Notes under the pieces: generated by a model
What the model saw: only the letters and a program-made list of their open reading frames with translations
Databases searched by the model: none
Told to the model about the DNA's origin: nothing
Made by a program: the position numbers and the translations under genes
Assembly: GCA_002414905.1 (NCBI GenBank)
Contig: DIAY01000220.1
Coordinates: 3,179 to 17,216 of the forward strand
From: Holophagales bacterium UBA5066
Lineage (GTDB): Bacteria > Acidobacteriota > Thermoanaerobaculia > UBA5066
DNA: 14,038 nucleotides
Reading direction: 5' to 3'
In this document: one piece after another, positions 1-7,182 of the stretch
Layout of the letters: the number at the start of each line of letters is the position of its first letter
How positions within the stretch are numbered: position 1 is the stretch's first letter

Positions 1-903
1 GCGGCAGAGGTCGACGGTGTTGGCGAGGAGGAGGGCGATCGTGAGCGGGCCAACCCCGCCCGGGACAGGGGTGTAGCGCGAGGCGCGCTCCTTGACGTCG
101 ACCGGGTGGACGTCGCCGACGAGGAGCGACCCCTTCGCCGCGAATGTCGCGGCCTTCGCCTCGTCGCCGGGGTAGCAGCGGGCGACCTCGGCGGCCGATT
201 CGATCCGGTTGATTCCGACGTCCACGACGACGGCCCCCTCACGGATGAAGTCCGCCGTGACGAACGCCGGCCGGCCGATTGCCGCGACGAGGAGATCGGC
301 CTCGCGGCAGATCGCTGGGAGGTCGCGGGTCTTCGAGTGGGCGACCGTGACGGTCGCGTCCGCCTTCGTCAGCAGGGTCGCCATCGGCTTGCCGACGATG
401 TCGCTCCGGCCGAGGACCACGGCGCGGGTTCCGCGAAGCGGCACGTTCTCGCGGCGGAGCAGCTCCATGATGCCTGCCGGGGTGCAGGGGACGGGGGCTC
501 GTTTGCCCTGGATGAGGCGGCCGACGTTGAGCGGGTGGAAGCCGTCCACGTCTTTTGACGGGTCGATCGCCTCGAGGACGCGGGATGTTCCGATCCCGCC
601 GGGGAGGGGCAGCTGGACGAGGATCGCGTCAACCTCCTCGTCGGCGTTCAGCCGTCCGATCTCGGCGAGCAGCATCGCCTCCGTCACGGTCGAGGGAAAG
701 CGGAGCGTCTCGGCCCGGATCCCGGCCTCGCGGGCGCTTTTCTCCTTGTTGCGGACGTAGACTTGGCTGGCAGGGTCGTCTCCCGCGACGATCACCCAGA
801 GTCCCGGGACGGCGCCCCGCAGGGCGAGTGCGGCGGCGGACTCGGCCGTCTCGCGGCGGATGTCGGCGGCGACCTTCGCGCCGTCGAGGATCGTGGCGGT
901 CAT
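1..903 (-). CDS. folD: Bifunctional methylenetetrahydrofolate dehydrogenase/cyclohydrolase FolD (partial, C-terminus off the window)
   Basis: FolD is a cytosolic enzyme that oxidises 5,10-methylene-THF to methenyl-THF with NADP and hydrolyses that to 10-formyl-THF. This supplies one-carbon units for purines and initiator formyl-Met-tRNA. The frame is open from ATG (903-901) to the window edge, 301 codons with no stop, so the gene continues beyond position 1. Visible family signatures are SQVYVRNK (Y49, with catalytic Lys at K53), QLPLP, DPSKDVDGFHP, PCTPAGI, the Rossmann signature GRSDIVGKP, VVVDVGIN and, near the edge, PGGVGPLT. The start codon overlaps the ubiE stop (ATGA, 903-900), so the two genes are probably translationally coupled. 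The length seen already matches a full FolD, so only the last few residues should be missing. The identification is secure. Confidence 0.96.
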   Translation of the reverse strand, partial: MTATILDGAKVAADIRRETAESAAALALRGAVPGLWVIVAGDDPASQVYVRNKEKSAREAGIRAETLRFPSTVTEAMLLAEIGRLNADEEVDAILVQLPLPGGIGTSRVLEAIDPSKDVDGFHPLNVGRLIQGKRAPVPCTPAGIMELLRRENVPLRGTRAVVLGRSDIVGKPMATLLTKADATVTVAHSKTRDLPAICREADLLVAAIGRPAFVTADFIREGAVVVDVGINRIESAAEVARCYPGDEAKAATFAAKGSLLVGDVHPVDVKERASRYTPVPGGVGPLTIALLLANTVDLCR

Positions 904-1628
904 GGGGCTCCTTTCCTCGCCACGTGGGCCGCGGCGATGCCGAAGGCGAGGAGGTGGACGTCGACGGTGGCGAAGCCCGCCGAGCGCATCCGGGCAGCCA
1001 GGGCGTCGGGGGCCGGCCACCGGCCAACGGAGTCGGGGAGGTACTGGTAGGCCGAACCGTCTCTCGAGACGAGGCGGCCGAGGAACGGGACGAACCGACG
1101 GACGTGAAACTTCACGAGGGGAGCGAAGGGGCCCGTCGGCTCCGGGGTGAACTCGAGGACGACGAGCCGCCCGCCGGGCTTGAGGACCCTGTAGAGCTCC
1201 CGGAGCCCGCGGTCGAGGTCCTCGAAGTTCCTTACGCCGAAGGCGGCGGTTGCGCCGTCGAACGTCCGGTCTGGAAAGGGAAGGCGCAGACCGTCCGCTC
1301 CGGCCTCGGGGATGGGGGCGCCCCGGCGACGGAACTTCTCCTGGCCGATGGCGAGCATCTCGAACGTGAAATCGGCGGCGACGACCCGGGCGCGCCCGGC
1401 GCTACGCTTCGCGATGGCGAGGGCGAGATCGCCCGTGCCGGAGCAGAGGTCGAGGCACGTCTCCCCGGGGAGGGGCGCGAGAAGGCGAGCGGCCTCCCTT
1501 CTCCACACGACGTCCGTGCCGCCGGAGAGGAGCCTGTTGAGGAGGTCGTAGCGCGGGGCGATCCGGGAGAACATCGCCTGGATCTTTCCCGCCGCCTTGT
1601 CGATGCCGGGGGGAGGGGCCGGGTCCAC
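900..1628 (-). CDS. ubiE: UbiE/MenG-type demethylmenaquinone (ubiquinone) C-methyltransferase
   Basis: This is a SAM-dependent class I methyltransferase of 242 residues that would methylate the ring of demethylmenaquinone (MenG) and/or the ubiquinone precursor (UbiE), a late step of respiratory quinone synthesis. Family marks are the N-terminal MFSRIAPRYDLLNRLLSGG (about residues 19-37), the SAM-binding LDLCSGTGDLAL (59-70), LPFPDRTFDGATAAFGVRN, and LYRVLKPGGRLVVLEF. The length is normal. The start is GTG (1628-1626). The only purine-rich SD-like sequence (GAAGG on the minus strand) is rather distant, so the start is less certain than the gene. It is followed by folD through a 4-nt overlap and is divergent from rplM. 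No other quinone gene is present, so the quinone used cannot be told from the window. Confidence 0.92.
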   Translation of the reverse strand: MDPAPPPGIDKAAGKIQAMFSRIAPRYDLLNRLLSGGTDVVWRREAARLLAPLPGETCLDLCSGTGDLALAIAKRSAGRARVVAADFTFEMLAIGQEKFRRRGAPIPEAGADGLRLPFPDRTFDGATAAFGVRNFEDLDRGLRELYRVLKPGGRLVVLEFTPEPTGPFAPLVKFHVRRFVPFLGRLVSRDGSAYQYLPDSVGRWPAPDALAARMRSAGFATVDVHLLAFGIAAAHVARKGAP

Positions 1629-1761
1629 GGGCCGGCACGGTAGCCTTCGCGGAACGGTCCGTAAAGCCTCCGGGACCTCCCGGGGGCGTGCCGGAGCAGG
1701 CGCGTCTGGAGGATCGTCCGGATCGCGGACGTCCTTTCCGCACTCGCGTCCTGGGTTTCGC

Positions 1762-1790
1762 TTGACAGGCCGCGAGGCCCGTCGTATGTT
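1762..1790 (+). promoter_or_regulatory. Sigma70-type promoter for the rplM operon
   Basis: The -35 box is TTGACA (1762-1767), a perfect consensus. The spacer is 17 bp (1768-1784) and the -10 box is TATGTT (1785-1790). Transcription would begin near 1797 and read into rplM, whose start lies about 145 nt downstream. It is one of the two best promoter matches in the window and sits just where a ribosomal protein operon promoter is expected. The start site itself is inferred. Confidence 0.75.
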
Positions 1791-1796
1791 TCCCGG

Positions 1797-1942
1797 CCCT
1801 GCGCGAGAGTGAACTTGCGCAAGGTGCGTCCTCCACCGGGAGCCCGGTCTTTCTCAGTCCCCGGCCGGGTCCTGTATTACCGAGACGAGAAGCGTGGCGC
1901 GGCGCGCGCTTCGCGAAACACCGACCGGAGAGCTGAGTTTCC
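1797..1942 (+). promoter_or_regulatory. Long 5' leader of rplM with small hairpins
   Basis: If transcription starts near 1797, the rplM message carries about 145 untranslated nucleotides. Two short stem-loops are visible: TGCGC (1800-1804) with GCGCA (1817-1821), and ACCGG (1835-1839) with CCGGT (1844-1848) around loop GAGC. CTCAG at 1853-1857 is complementary to CTGAG at 1933-1937, just downstream of the Shine-Dalgarno GGAGAG (1927-1932). A leader this long before rplM could hold an autoregulatory site, as L13 leaders do in Firmicutes, but I do not recognise a known family here. Confidence 0.35.
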
Positions 1943-2377
1943 GTGAGTTCCCGTACGCCTCTCCCCAAGATGAACGAGCTCCCGCGGCGCTGGATCGTCG
2001 TCGATGCCGACGGCAAGGTCCTGGGCCGCATCGCAACGGTCATTGCCATGCACCTGACGGGCAAGTCGAAGCCGACCTACACACCGTTTCTCGACACGGG
2101 CGACTTCGTCGTCGTCGTGAACGCGGAGAAGGTCGCGCTGACCGGCGTCAAGGAAACCGCCAAGCTTTACCGGCACCACACCGGTTTTCCTGGCGGCCTG
2201 AAGACGACGAGCGCGGACAAGGTCCGCGCGACCCGCCCCGAAAAGCTCGTCGAAGAAGCCGTCCGGGGGATGCTTCCGAAGACGAAGCTCGGCAAGAAGA
2301 TGTTCAAGAAGCTGAAGGTCTACGCGGGTCCGAGTCACCCTCACGTGGCCCAGGCCCCGAAACCCCTGCCGCAGTGA
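1943..2377 (+). CDS. rplM: 50S ribosomal protein L13
   Basis: L13 is an early-assembly protein of the large subunit that binds 23S rRNA. The 144-residue product has the family's typical length and features: RRWIVVDADGKVLGRIAT near the N-terminus, LTGKSKPTYTP, GDFVVVVNAEKVALTG, KLYRHHTGFPGG, and the C-terminal KKLKVYAGPSHPH. I chose GTG at 1943 because GGAGAG (1927-1932) lies 10 nt upstream. The alternative ATG at 1970 would start directly at the conserved core but has no Shine-Dalgarno. It is the first gene of the operon behind the promoter at 1762-1790 and is followed 16 nt later by rpsI, the usual L13-S9 pair. Confidence 0.96.
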   Translation: MSSRTPLPKMNELPRRWIVVDADGKVLGRIATVIAMHLTGKSKPTYTPFLDTGDFVVVVNAEKVALTGVKETAKLYRHHTGFPGGLKTTSADKVRATRPEKLVEEAVRGMLPKTKLGKKMFKKLKVYAGPSHPHVAQAPKPLPQ

Positions 2378-2393
2378 GGCCGAAGGAGAGATC

Positions 2394-2786
2394 GTGAGCA
2401 ACCTGCAGTACCACGCGATCGGCCGGCGGAAGGAGGCGGTCGCCCGCGTCTACCTCCGTCCGGGAAGCGGCGTGTTCGTCGTCAACGACCGCCCGTTTGA
2501 TCAGTACTTCCCGAACGACGTGCTGAAGATGGTCATCCGCCAGCCCCTCCAGCTGACGGAGTCGACCGAGAAGTTCGACATCATCGCCCGCGTCGCGGGG
2601 GGTGGCAGCGCGGGACAGGCGGGCGCGATCCGCCACGGCGTCTCCCGCGCGCTCTGCCTCTTCAACCTCGAGCTGAGGCCGTCGCTGAAGAAGGCCGGGC
2701 TCCTCGTGCGCGATTCGCGGATGAAGGAGCGCAAGAAGTACGGCCAGCGCGGCGCCCGCGCCCGGTTCCAGTTCTCGAAGAGGTAG
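2394..2786 (+). CDS. rpsI: 30S ribosomal protein S9
   Basis: S9 is a small-subunit head protein whose C-terminal tail reaches the P-site tRNA anticodon. The product is 130 residues, the normal length. It starts YHAIGRRKEAVARVYLRPG, contains GGGSAGQAGAIRHGVSRAL, and ends with the diagnostic RMKERKKYGQRGARARFQFSKR region, including the terminal SKR that contacts tRNA. The start is GTG, with AAGGAG (2383-2388) 5 nt upstream. It is co-transcribed with rplM and separated from rpsB by only 2 nt. Confidence 0.97.
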   Translation: MSNLQYHAIGRRKEAVARVYLRPGSGVFVVNDRPFDQYFPNDVLKMVIRQPLQLTESTEKFDIIARVAGGGSAGQAGAIRHGVSRALCLFNLELRPSLKKAGLLVRDSRMKERKKYGQRGARARFQFSKR

Positions 2787-2788
2787 CC

Positions 2789-3598
2789 ATGAGTCAGATC
2801 ACGATGAAGGAGCTCCTCGAGGCGGGCGTCCACTTCGGTCACCAGACCAAGCGCTGGAACCCGAAGATGAAGAAGTACATCTTCGGGAAGCGCAACGGCA
2901 TCTACATCATCGACCTGCAGAAGACGCTCAAGTGCTTCCGCGAGGCGGCCGCCTATGTCACCGAGGCCGCATCCCAGGGCAAGAACGTCCTCTTCGTCGG
3001 GACCAAGCGCCAGGCCCAGGACGCCATCTACGAAGAGGCGAACCGCTGCGGGATGTTCTTCGTGAACAACCGCTGGCTCGGCGGCACGCTCACGAATTTC
3101 GTGACGATCCGCAAGTCCGTCATGCGTCTCAAGGAGATCGAGGGGATGCTCGCGGACACGTCGGACGCCATCCTCACGAAGAAGGAGCGGATCCGGTTCG
3201 AGCGCGAGCGGGCCAAGCTCGCCAAGAACCTCTCCGGCATCACCGAGATGGAAGAGCTGCCGGACCTCCTCTTCGTGATCGACCCGAAGAAGGAGGCGAT
3301 CGCGGTGCAGGAGGCGAACAAGCTCGGCATCCCGATCGTCGGCATCGTCGACACGAACTGCGATCCCGACCCGATCACCCACGTCGTGCCTGGTAACGAC
3401 GACGCCATCCGCGCGATCAAGCTCTTCACGGGCAAGATCGCCGACGCCGTCCTCGAGGGCCTCCACGCCCAGGAGGAGAGGTTCGTCGGGAAGGCGGCGG
3501 AGGGTGACGACGAGCCGATGCCCGTGAACTTCGTTGCGGAGGGCGCGACCGCCACCGAGGCGATCGTGGCGAAGGACTCCGCGCCGGCACAGCCCTGA
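2789..3598 (+). CDS. rpsB: 30S ribosomal protein S2
   Basis: S2 joins the 30S subunit late and sits between head and body. The 269-residue product begins MKELLEAGVHFGHQTKRWNPKMK, a signature of the family. It also has YIFGKRNGIYIIDLQKT, VLFVGTKRQAQ, NNRWLGGTLTNF, and LFVIDPKKEAIAVQEANKLGIPIVGIVDTNCDPD followed by PGNDDAIRAI. The last 35 or so residues are a low-complexity acidic and alanine-rich tail, which is variable in S2. The Shine-Dalgarno GAAGAGG (2777-2783) lies inside the final rpsI codons, so translation is coupled. The gene is followed by a strong hairpin and then tsf, the usual S2-EF-Ts partner. Confidence 0.97.
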   Translation: MSQITMKELLEAGVHFGHQTKRWNPKMKKYIFGKRNGIYIIDLQKTLKCFREAAAYVTEAASQGKNVLFVGTKRQAQDAIYEEANRCGMFFVNNRWLGGTLTNFVTIRKSVMRLKEIEGMLADTSDAILTKKERIRFERERAKLAKNLSGITEMEELPDLLFVIDPKKEAIAVQEANKLGIPIVGIVDTNCDPDPITHVVPGNDDAIRAIKLFTGKIADAVLEGLHAQEERFVGKAAEGDDEPMPVNFVAEGATATEAIVAKDSAPAQP

Positions 3599-3622
3599 CC
3601 CTCGACCTGAACTGATCGAGCC

Positions 3623-3666
3623 GGGCCGGCGGGAGTTGCGAAAGGCGCGCTCCCGCCGGCCCTTTT
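3623..3666 (+). terminator. Intrinsic terminator or attenuator between rpsB and tsf
   Basis: A perfect 13-bp GC-rich stem is formed by GGGCCGGCGGGAG (3623-3635) and CTCCCGCCGGCCC (3650-3662), with a 14-nt loop, followed directly by TTTT (3663-3666). The U run is short, so termination may be partial. No promoter is evident between it and tsf, which suggests that it tunes the S2:EF-Ts ratio by letting some transcription through. Confidence 0.75.
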
Positions 3667-3745
3667 CGCGTCCGGAGCATCGGGCGCACGAAACCGAGAA
3701 ACGACACCGCGGGCGGCGGCAGGCCGTGCGCGACGGGAGAGTCCG

Positions 3746-4663
3746 ATGGAGATCACGACAGCCATGATCAAGGAGCTCCGGGAGAAGACCGGAGCCGGCA
3801 TCCTCGACTGCAAGTCGGCCCTGACCGAGGCGGACGGGAGCCTCGAGGAGGCCGAGAAGAGCCTTCGGAAGAAGGGCCTCGCCGCCGCAGCCAAGAAGGC
3901 CGGCCGCGTGGCCGCCGAAGGGCTCGTCGGCTACGCGTGTGACGGAGCGACCGCCGCGCTCGTCGAGCTGAACTGCGAGACCGACTTCGTCGCCAAGACG
4001 GACGAGTTCAAGGCCGCCCGCACGGCCCTGGCCGCCTGGGTCGCGGGCGAAGCCTCCTTCGGCGACGCCGTCGAGGGGAACGCCGAGGCGCTCCGGGCCA
4101 TGAAGGCTCCGGCGACTCTCGCCGGCTCCACGGGCTCGATCACCGAGTGGCTGCAGGCCGCGACCGCGAAGACGGGCGAGAACACGCAGCTGCGCCGCTT
4201 CGCCCGCATCGTCGCCGGCGAGGGGAACGCGCTCGCGCTCTACGCCCACCCCGGCGACAAGACCGTCGTCGTCGTCGAGACGAAGGGGTGCGACGCGGAG
4301 CTCGGCCGGGACCTCGCGATGCAGGTTGCCGCCATGACTCCGCTGTACGCTGTCCGGGAGGACGTCCCCGCCAAGGCCATCGCCGACGAGCGCGAGATCG
4401 CCAAGGCCAAGGCCGTCGCCGCCGGCAAGCCCGAGGCCGTCGCCGAGAAGATGGTCGAGGGGATGATCGGCAAGTGGTACGGCGAGGTCGTCCTCGTCGA
4501 CCAGACGTTCGTCAAGGACGACCCGAAGAAGGTTTCCCAGGTCATCGCCGAGCGCGGCGGGAAGGACGCCGGTGTCGTCCGTTTCGTCCGCTACAAGGTG
4601 GGTGAAGGAGTCGAGAAGAAGCAGACCGACCTCGCGGCCGAGGTCGCCGAGCTGACGAAGTAG
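3746..4663 (+). CDS. tsf: Translation elongation factor Ts
   Basis: EF-Ts is the cytosolic guanine nucleotide exchange factor that reloads EF-Tu with GTP. The 305-residue product has the N-terminal UBA-like helix bundle with MIKELREKTGAGILDCKSAL (7-26) and the catalytic core motif LNCETDFVA. D80 and F81 are the pair that disturbs the Mg site of EF-Tu, and their numbering agrees with E. coli. VVVVETKGCDAELGRDLAMQ and PLYAVREDVP follow in the dimerisation domain. The start is ATG, with GGGAGA (3735-3740) 5 nt upstream. The 147-nt gap from rpsB holds a terminator-like hairpin. It is followed by pyrH 11 nt downstream. Confidence 0.97.
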   Translation: MEITTAMIKELREKTGAGILDCKSALTEADGSLEEAEKSLRKKGLAAAAKKAGRVAAEGLVGYACDGATAALVELNCETDFVAKTDEFKAARTALAAWVAGEASFGDAVEGNAEALRAMKAPATLAGSTGSITEWLQAATAKTGENTQLRRFARIVAGEGNALALYAHPGDKTVVVVETKGCDAELGRDLAMQVAAMTPLYAVREDVPAKAIADEREIAKAKAVAAGKPEAVAEKMVEGMIGKWYGEVVLVDQTFVKDDPKKVSQVIAERGGKDAGVVRFVRYKVGEGVEKKQTDLAAEVAELTK

Positions 4664-4674
4664 CGAGCGAGCCG

Positions 4675-5418
4675 ATGGGCGCCGAAACGGGCCAGCCGGT
4701 CTACCGCAGGGTCCTCCTCAAGCTCTCCGGGGAAGCCCTCCTCGGAGGGCAGCCCTTCGGCATCGAGCCGGCGATGGTGGCCCGCATCGCCGACGAGGTC
4801 GTCGCGGTCGCACGAATGGGTGTTCAGGTCGCCGTCGTCATCGGGGGCGGGAACATCATTCGCGGCGTCTCCGCCGCCACGCAGGGAATCGACCGGGTCA
4901 CGGGCGACAACATGGGGATGCTCGCGACGGTCATCAACGCGCTCGCACTTCAGGACGCCACCGAGCAGCGGGGCGTGCCGACGAGGGTCATGACGGCCTT
5001 CGAGGTCCGCTCCGTCGCCGAGCCGTTCATCCGGCGTCGTGCGGACCGCCACCTCGAGAAGGGACGGGCGATCATCCTTGCCGGTGGGACCGGGAATCCC
5101 TTCTTCACGACCGACTCGGCGGCCGCGCTCCGTGCGAGCGAGCTGCGCGCGGATGCAATCCTGAAGGGGACGAAGGTCGACGGCATCTACAACGCCGACC
5201 CGAAGAAAGACCCTTCCGCCGTGCTCCTCCCGCACGTCACCTACCAGGAGGTCCTCGAGAGGCGGCTCGGCGTCATGGACGCCGCCTCCATCGCCCTCTG
5301 CCGGGAGAGCCGTATCCCGATCCGCGTCTTCAACCTCCTCGTCCCCGGAAACATCCAGCGCGTCGTCCTGGGTGAGCCGATCGGCAGCACCGTCGACACG
5401 GGCGAACCCGCCAACTAG
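4675..5418 (+). CDS. pyrH: Uridylate kinase (UMP kinase)
   Basis: PyrH phosphorylates UMP to UDP with ATP, a committed step in pyrimidine nucleotide supply; it is a hexameric amino-acid-kinase-fold enzyme. The 247 residues show YRRVLLKLSGEALLG at the N-terminus, the phosphate-binding VVIGGGNIIRG, DNMGMLATVINALALQDA, the UMP-contacting GGTGNPFFTTDSAAALRA, KGTKVDGIYNADPKKDP, and VFNLLVPGNIQRVV near the end. The length is typical. The start is ATG, with only a weak purine-rich sequence before it (GCGAGCGAG), so it probably depends on translation arriving from tsf 11 nt upstream. The tsf-pyrH-frr order is widely conserved. Confidence 0.97.
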   Translation: MGAETGQPVYRRVLLKLSGEALLGGQPFGIEPAMVARIADEVVAVARMGVQVAVVIGGGNIIRGVSAATQGIDRVTGDNMGMLATVINALALQDATEQRGVPTRVMTAFEVRSVAEPFIRRRADRHLEKGRAIILAGGTGNPFFTTDSAAALRASELRADAILKGTKVDGIYNADPKKDPSAVLLPHVTYQEVLERRLGVMDAASIALCRESRIPIRVFNLLVPGNIQRVVLGEPIGSTVDTGEPAN

Positions 5419-5424
5419 ACGATT

Positions 5425-5460
5425 CCAGAGAAGACCAGAGAAGACCAGAGAAGACCAGAG
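5425..5460 (+). repeat. 10-bp tandem repeat upstream of frr
   Basis: Three perfect head-to-tail copies of AAGACCAGAG lie at 5431-5460, preceded by a partial copy CCAGAG (5425-5430). The array fills most of the 54-bp pyrH-frr gap and runs straight into the frr Shine-Dalgarno AGGAG (5461-5465). The unit contains AGAG, which weakly resembles a ribosome binding site. Copy-number change by slippage would alter this gap without touching any coding frame. Confidence 0.9.
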
Positions 5461-5472
5461 AGGAGAGAGCCG

Positions 5473-6033
5473 ATGCCCCTCGCCGAGATCCACAGGGAGA
5501 CCGAGCGCCGGATGGTGGGATCGATCGACGCCCTGAAGGCCGAGCTGAAGCATCTTCGGACGGGTCGCGCCTCCGTCGCGCTGCTCGAGGGCGTGCACGT
5601 CGAGTACTACGGCACGGCCACGCCGCTCAATCAGGTCTCGAACCTGTCGACCCCCGACGCCACGCTCATCCTGATCCAGCCCTGGGAGGCCCAGCTCTGC
5701 CCGGTCATCGAGAAGGCGATCCGCAACAGCGACCTCGGGCTGAACCCCAGCTCCGACGGCCGGGTCATCCGCGTGCCGGTTCCCTCTCCGACGGAGGAGC
5801 GGCGCAAGGAGATCGTGAAGAAAGCCCACACGCTGGCCGAGCAGGCGAAGGTGGAGATCCGCCACCACCGGCACGATGCCAACGACAAAATCAAGAAGGA
5901 AGGGAAGGGCTCGGCGATCTCGGCCGACGAGGAGAAGCGCGGCCTCGACGAGATCCAGAAGCTGACCGACCGGTTCGTGGCCGAGGTCGACTCGATCGTC
6001 AAGGCCAAGGAAACCGACATCCTCGCCCGGTAG
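5473..6033 (+). CDS. frr: Ribosome recycling factor
   Basis: RRF works with EF-G to split the post-termination ribosome. The 186-residue product is the usual size (about 185). It has the long-helix signature LKHLRTGRAS (25-34), the domain II stretch VEYYGTATPLNQVSNLSTPDA, and the returning helices PTEERRKEIVKKAHTLAEQAKVEIRHHR through ADEEKRGLDEIQKLTDRFVAEVDSI. The ATG has AGGAG (5461-5465) 7 nt upstream, immediately after a 10-bp tandem repeat. ispD begins one base after its stop codon. Confidence 0.97.
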   Translation: MPLAEIHRETERRMVGSIDALKAELKHLRTGRASVALLEGVHVEYYGTATPLNQVSNLSTPDATLILIQPWEAQLCPVIEKAIRNSDLGLNPSSDGRVIRVPVPSPTEERRKEIVKKAHTLAEQAKVEIRHHRHDANDKIKKEGKGSAISADEEKRGLDEIQKLTDRFVAEVDSIVKAKETDILAR

Positions 6034-6034
6034 C

Positions 6035-6712
6035 GTGACCGTCGTCGCGCTGATCCCCGCGGCGGGCCTCGGAGCCCGGTTTCACGACGCGGGGCCGAAG
6101 GCCCTCGTGCGGCTCGCGGGCAAGCCTTTCCTCGTCCACGCCCTCGAGCGGCTTGCGGCGTCCGGACGGGTCGGCCGGGCCGTGGTCGCGATCTCACCCG
6201 GGAGCGAGGCCGTCTTCGCCGAGGCCCTCGCCGGCTTCGCCGGGATGCCAGTGACGACGACGCCGGGCGGCGAGACGCGCCGCGACTCGGTCGTCGCCGC
6301 CTGGAGGGCCTCGTCTGCAGGCGAAGACGACCTTCTCTGCATCCACGATGCTGCCCGGCCGCTCGTCGACCCTGTCGACGTGGCGGCCGTCATCGCGGTC
6401 GCGGCGGAGCACGGAGCCGCCGTAGCCGGCAGCCCGGTCACCGACACGGTCAAACGGGTGAGGGGCGACGTCGTCGTCGAGACGGTGCCGCGTCACGACC
6501 TCTTCGCCGCGGCGACGCCCCAGGTGATGCGCGCCGGCCTCTTCCGCGAGGCGGTCGAGGCGGGTCTCGCCGACGCCACCGACGACGTCGAGCTCCTCGA
6601 GCGGCGTGGCGTCGTCGTGCGGACGGTCCTCACGTCCCGCTGGAACGTGAAAATCACCTACCCCGAGGATCTGGCCCGGGCCGAGGCGTGGCTCATGGCG
6701 GGGCGGCCGTGA
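6035..6712 (+). CDS. ispD: 2-C-methyl-D-erythritol 4-phosphate cytidylyltransferase
   Basis: IspD couples CTP to methylerythritol phosphate, the third step of the MEP isoprenoid pathway in the cytosol. The 225-residue product has the nucleotidyltransferase loop LIPAAGLGARF (6-16). R15 and K22 match the spacing of the catalytic Arg/Lys pair (R20 and K27 in E. coli). It also carries GGETRRDSV, LLCIHDAARPLVD, SPVTDTVKRV, ATPQVMRAGLFREA, TDDVELLER, and KITYPEDLARAE at the C-terminus. The start is GTG one nucleotide after the frr stop, without a clear Shine-Dalgarno, so it is likely translated by reinitiation. Its stop overlaps the ispF start (GTGA). The adjacent gene for a later step of the pathway supports the assignment. 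Confidence 0.95.
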   Translation: MTVVALIPAAGLGARFHDAGPKALVRLAGKPFLVHALERLAASGRVGRAVVAISPGSEAVFAEALAGFAGMPVTTTPGGETRRDSVVAAWRASSAGEDDLLCIHDAARPLVDPVDVAAVIAVAAEHGAAVAGSPVTDTVKRVRGDVVVETVPRHDLFAAATPQVMRAGLFREAVEAGLADATDDVELLERRGVVVRTVLTSRWNVKITYPEDLARAEAWLMAGRP

Positions 6713-7182
6713 GCCTGCGGATCGGACAGGGGATCGACGCCCACCCCCTCGTCGCCGGGCGCAGATGCGTCCTCGGAGGCATCGAGATCCCGTCCGACGC
6801 CGGCCCCGACGGGCACTCCGACGGTGACGTGGTCCTCCACGCGCTCGCAGACGCTCTTCTCGGAACGGCGGCGGCCGGAGACCTGGGAAGCGTCTTCGGG
6901 ACGACGGACCCGAGATGGAAGAACGCCACCTCGTCCCGCTTCGTCACGGAGGCGCTCGAGAGGGCCGGGCGCCCCGCGGTGGTGAACGTGGACGTCACGG
7001 TCATCGCCGAGCGTCCCCGCGTCGGGCCCTACCGCGACGCGATGCGCGTGTCGATCGCCGCCCTCCTCGGCATCCCCGTCGAGCGCGTCTCCGTGAAAGC
7101 GTCGAGCGGTAACGGCATGACCGGGTTCGGACGGGGCGAAGGGGTCTTCGCCTCGGCCGTCGTTCTCGTCGAGGCCCCGTGA
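6709..7182 (+). CDS. ispF: 2-C-methyl-D-erythritol 2,4-cyclodiphosphate synthase
   Basis: IspF cyclises CDP-methylerythritol 2-phosphate to MEcPP with release of CMP, two steps after IspD. Taking GTG at 6709 gives 157 residues, close to the E. coli length of 159. It also gives a 4-nt GTGA overlap with ispD, so I prefer it to the in-frame GTG at 6688, which would lie inside ispD. Metal ligands are visible as D10 and H12 (GIDAH) and H44 (LHAL), matching D8, H10 and H42 of E. coli. HSDGDVVLHALADALLG, NVDVTVIAERPR and the C-terminal TGFGRGEGV complete the family pattern. The loop usually written FPDTDP reads FGTTDP here. Its stop overlaps rlmB. Confidence 0.95.
   Translation: MSLRIGQGIDAHPLVAGRRCVLGGIEIPSDAGPDGHSDGDVVLHALADALLGTAAAGDLGSVFGTTDPRWKNATSSRFVTEALERAGRPAVVNVDVTVIAERPRVGPYRDAMRVSIAALLGIPVERVSVKASSGNGMTGFGRGEGVFASAVVLVEAP

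Larger units (their letters stand above)
1629..1942. other. Divergent intergenic region between ubiE and rplM
   Basis: This 314-bp stretch has no supportable gene on either strand. The rplM-side half holds the plus-strand promoter at 1762-1790 and a leader. The ubiE-side half (about 1629-1760) is GC-rich with short inverted repeats such as CTCCGG/CCGGAG around 1668-1696. I could not find a convincing -35/-10 pair for ubiE-folD on the minus strand, although that promoter must lie here unless transcription starts inside the region from weak boxes. Short open frames crossing it look like shadows and lack ribosome binding sites. Confidence 0.7.

Noticed and set aside
555..1643. 362-codon plus-strand open frame opposite ubiE and folD
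   Set aside because: It overlaps two clear minus-strand enzymes and encodes an Arg/Gly-rich sequence typical of a shadow frame.
2501..4249. 582-codon open frame on the minus strand across rpsI, rpsB and tsf
   Set aside because: It lies opposite three certain genes. Its composition (Arg, Leu, Asp, Gly rich) is what GC-rich antisense codons give, and there is no domain or ribosome binding site.
5425..5460. CRISPR array or phase-variable coding repeat
   Set aside because: There are no spacers between the 10-bp units and the repeat lies outside any reading frame.
6688..6708. Upstream GTG start for ispF
   Set aside because: It would add residues unlike IspF. GTG 6709 gives the usual length and a 4-nt GTGA junction identical in form to ispF-rlmB.
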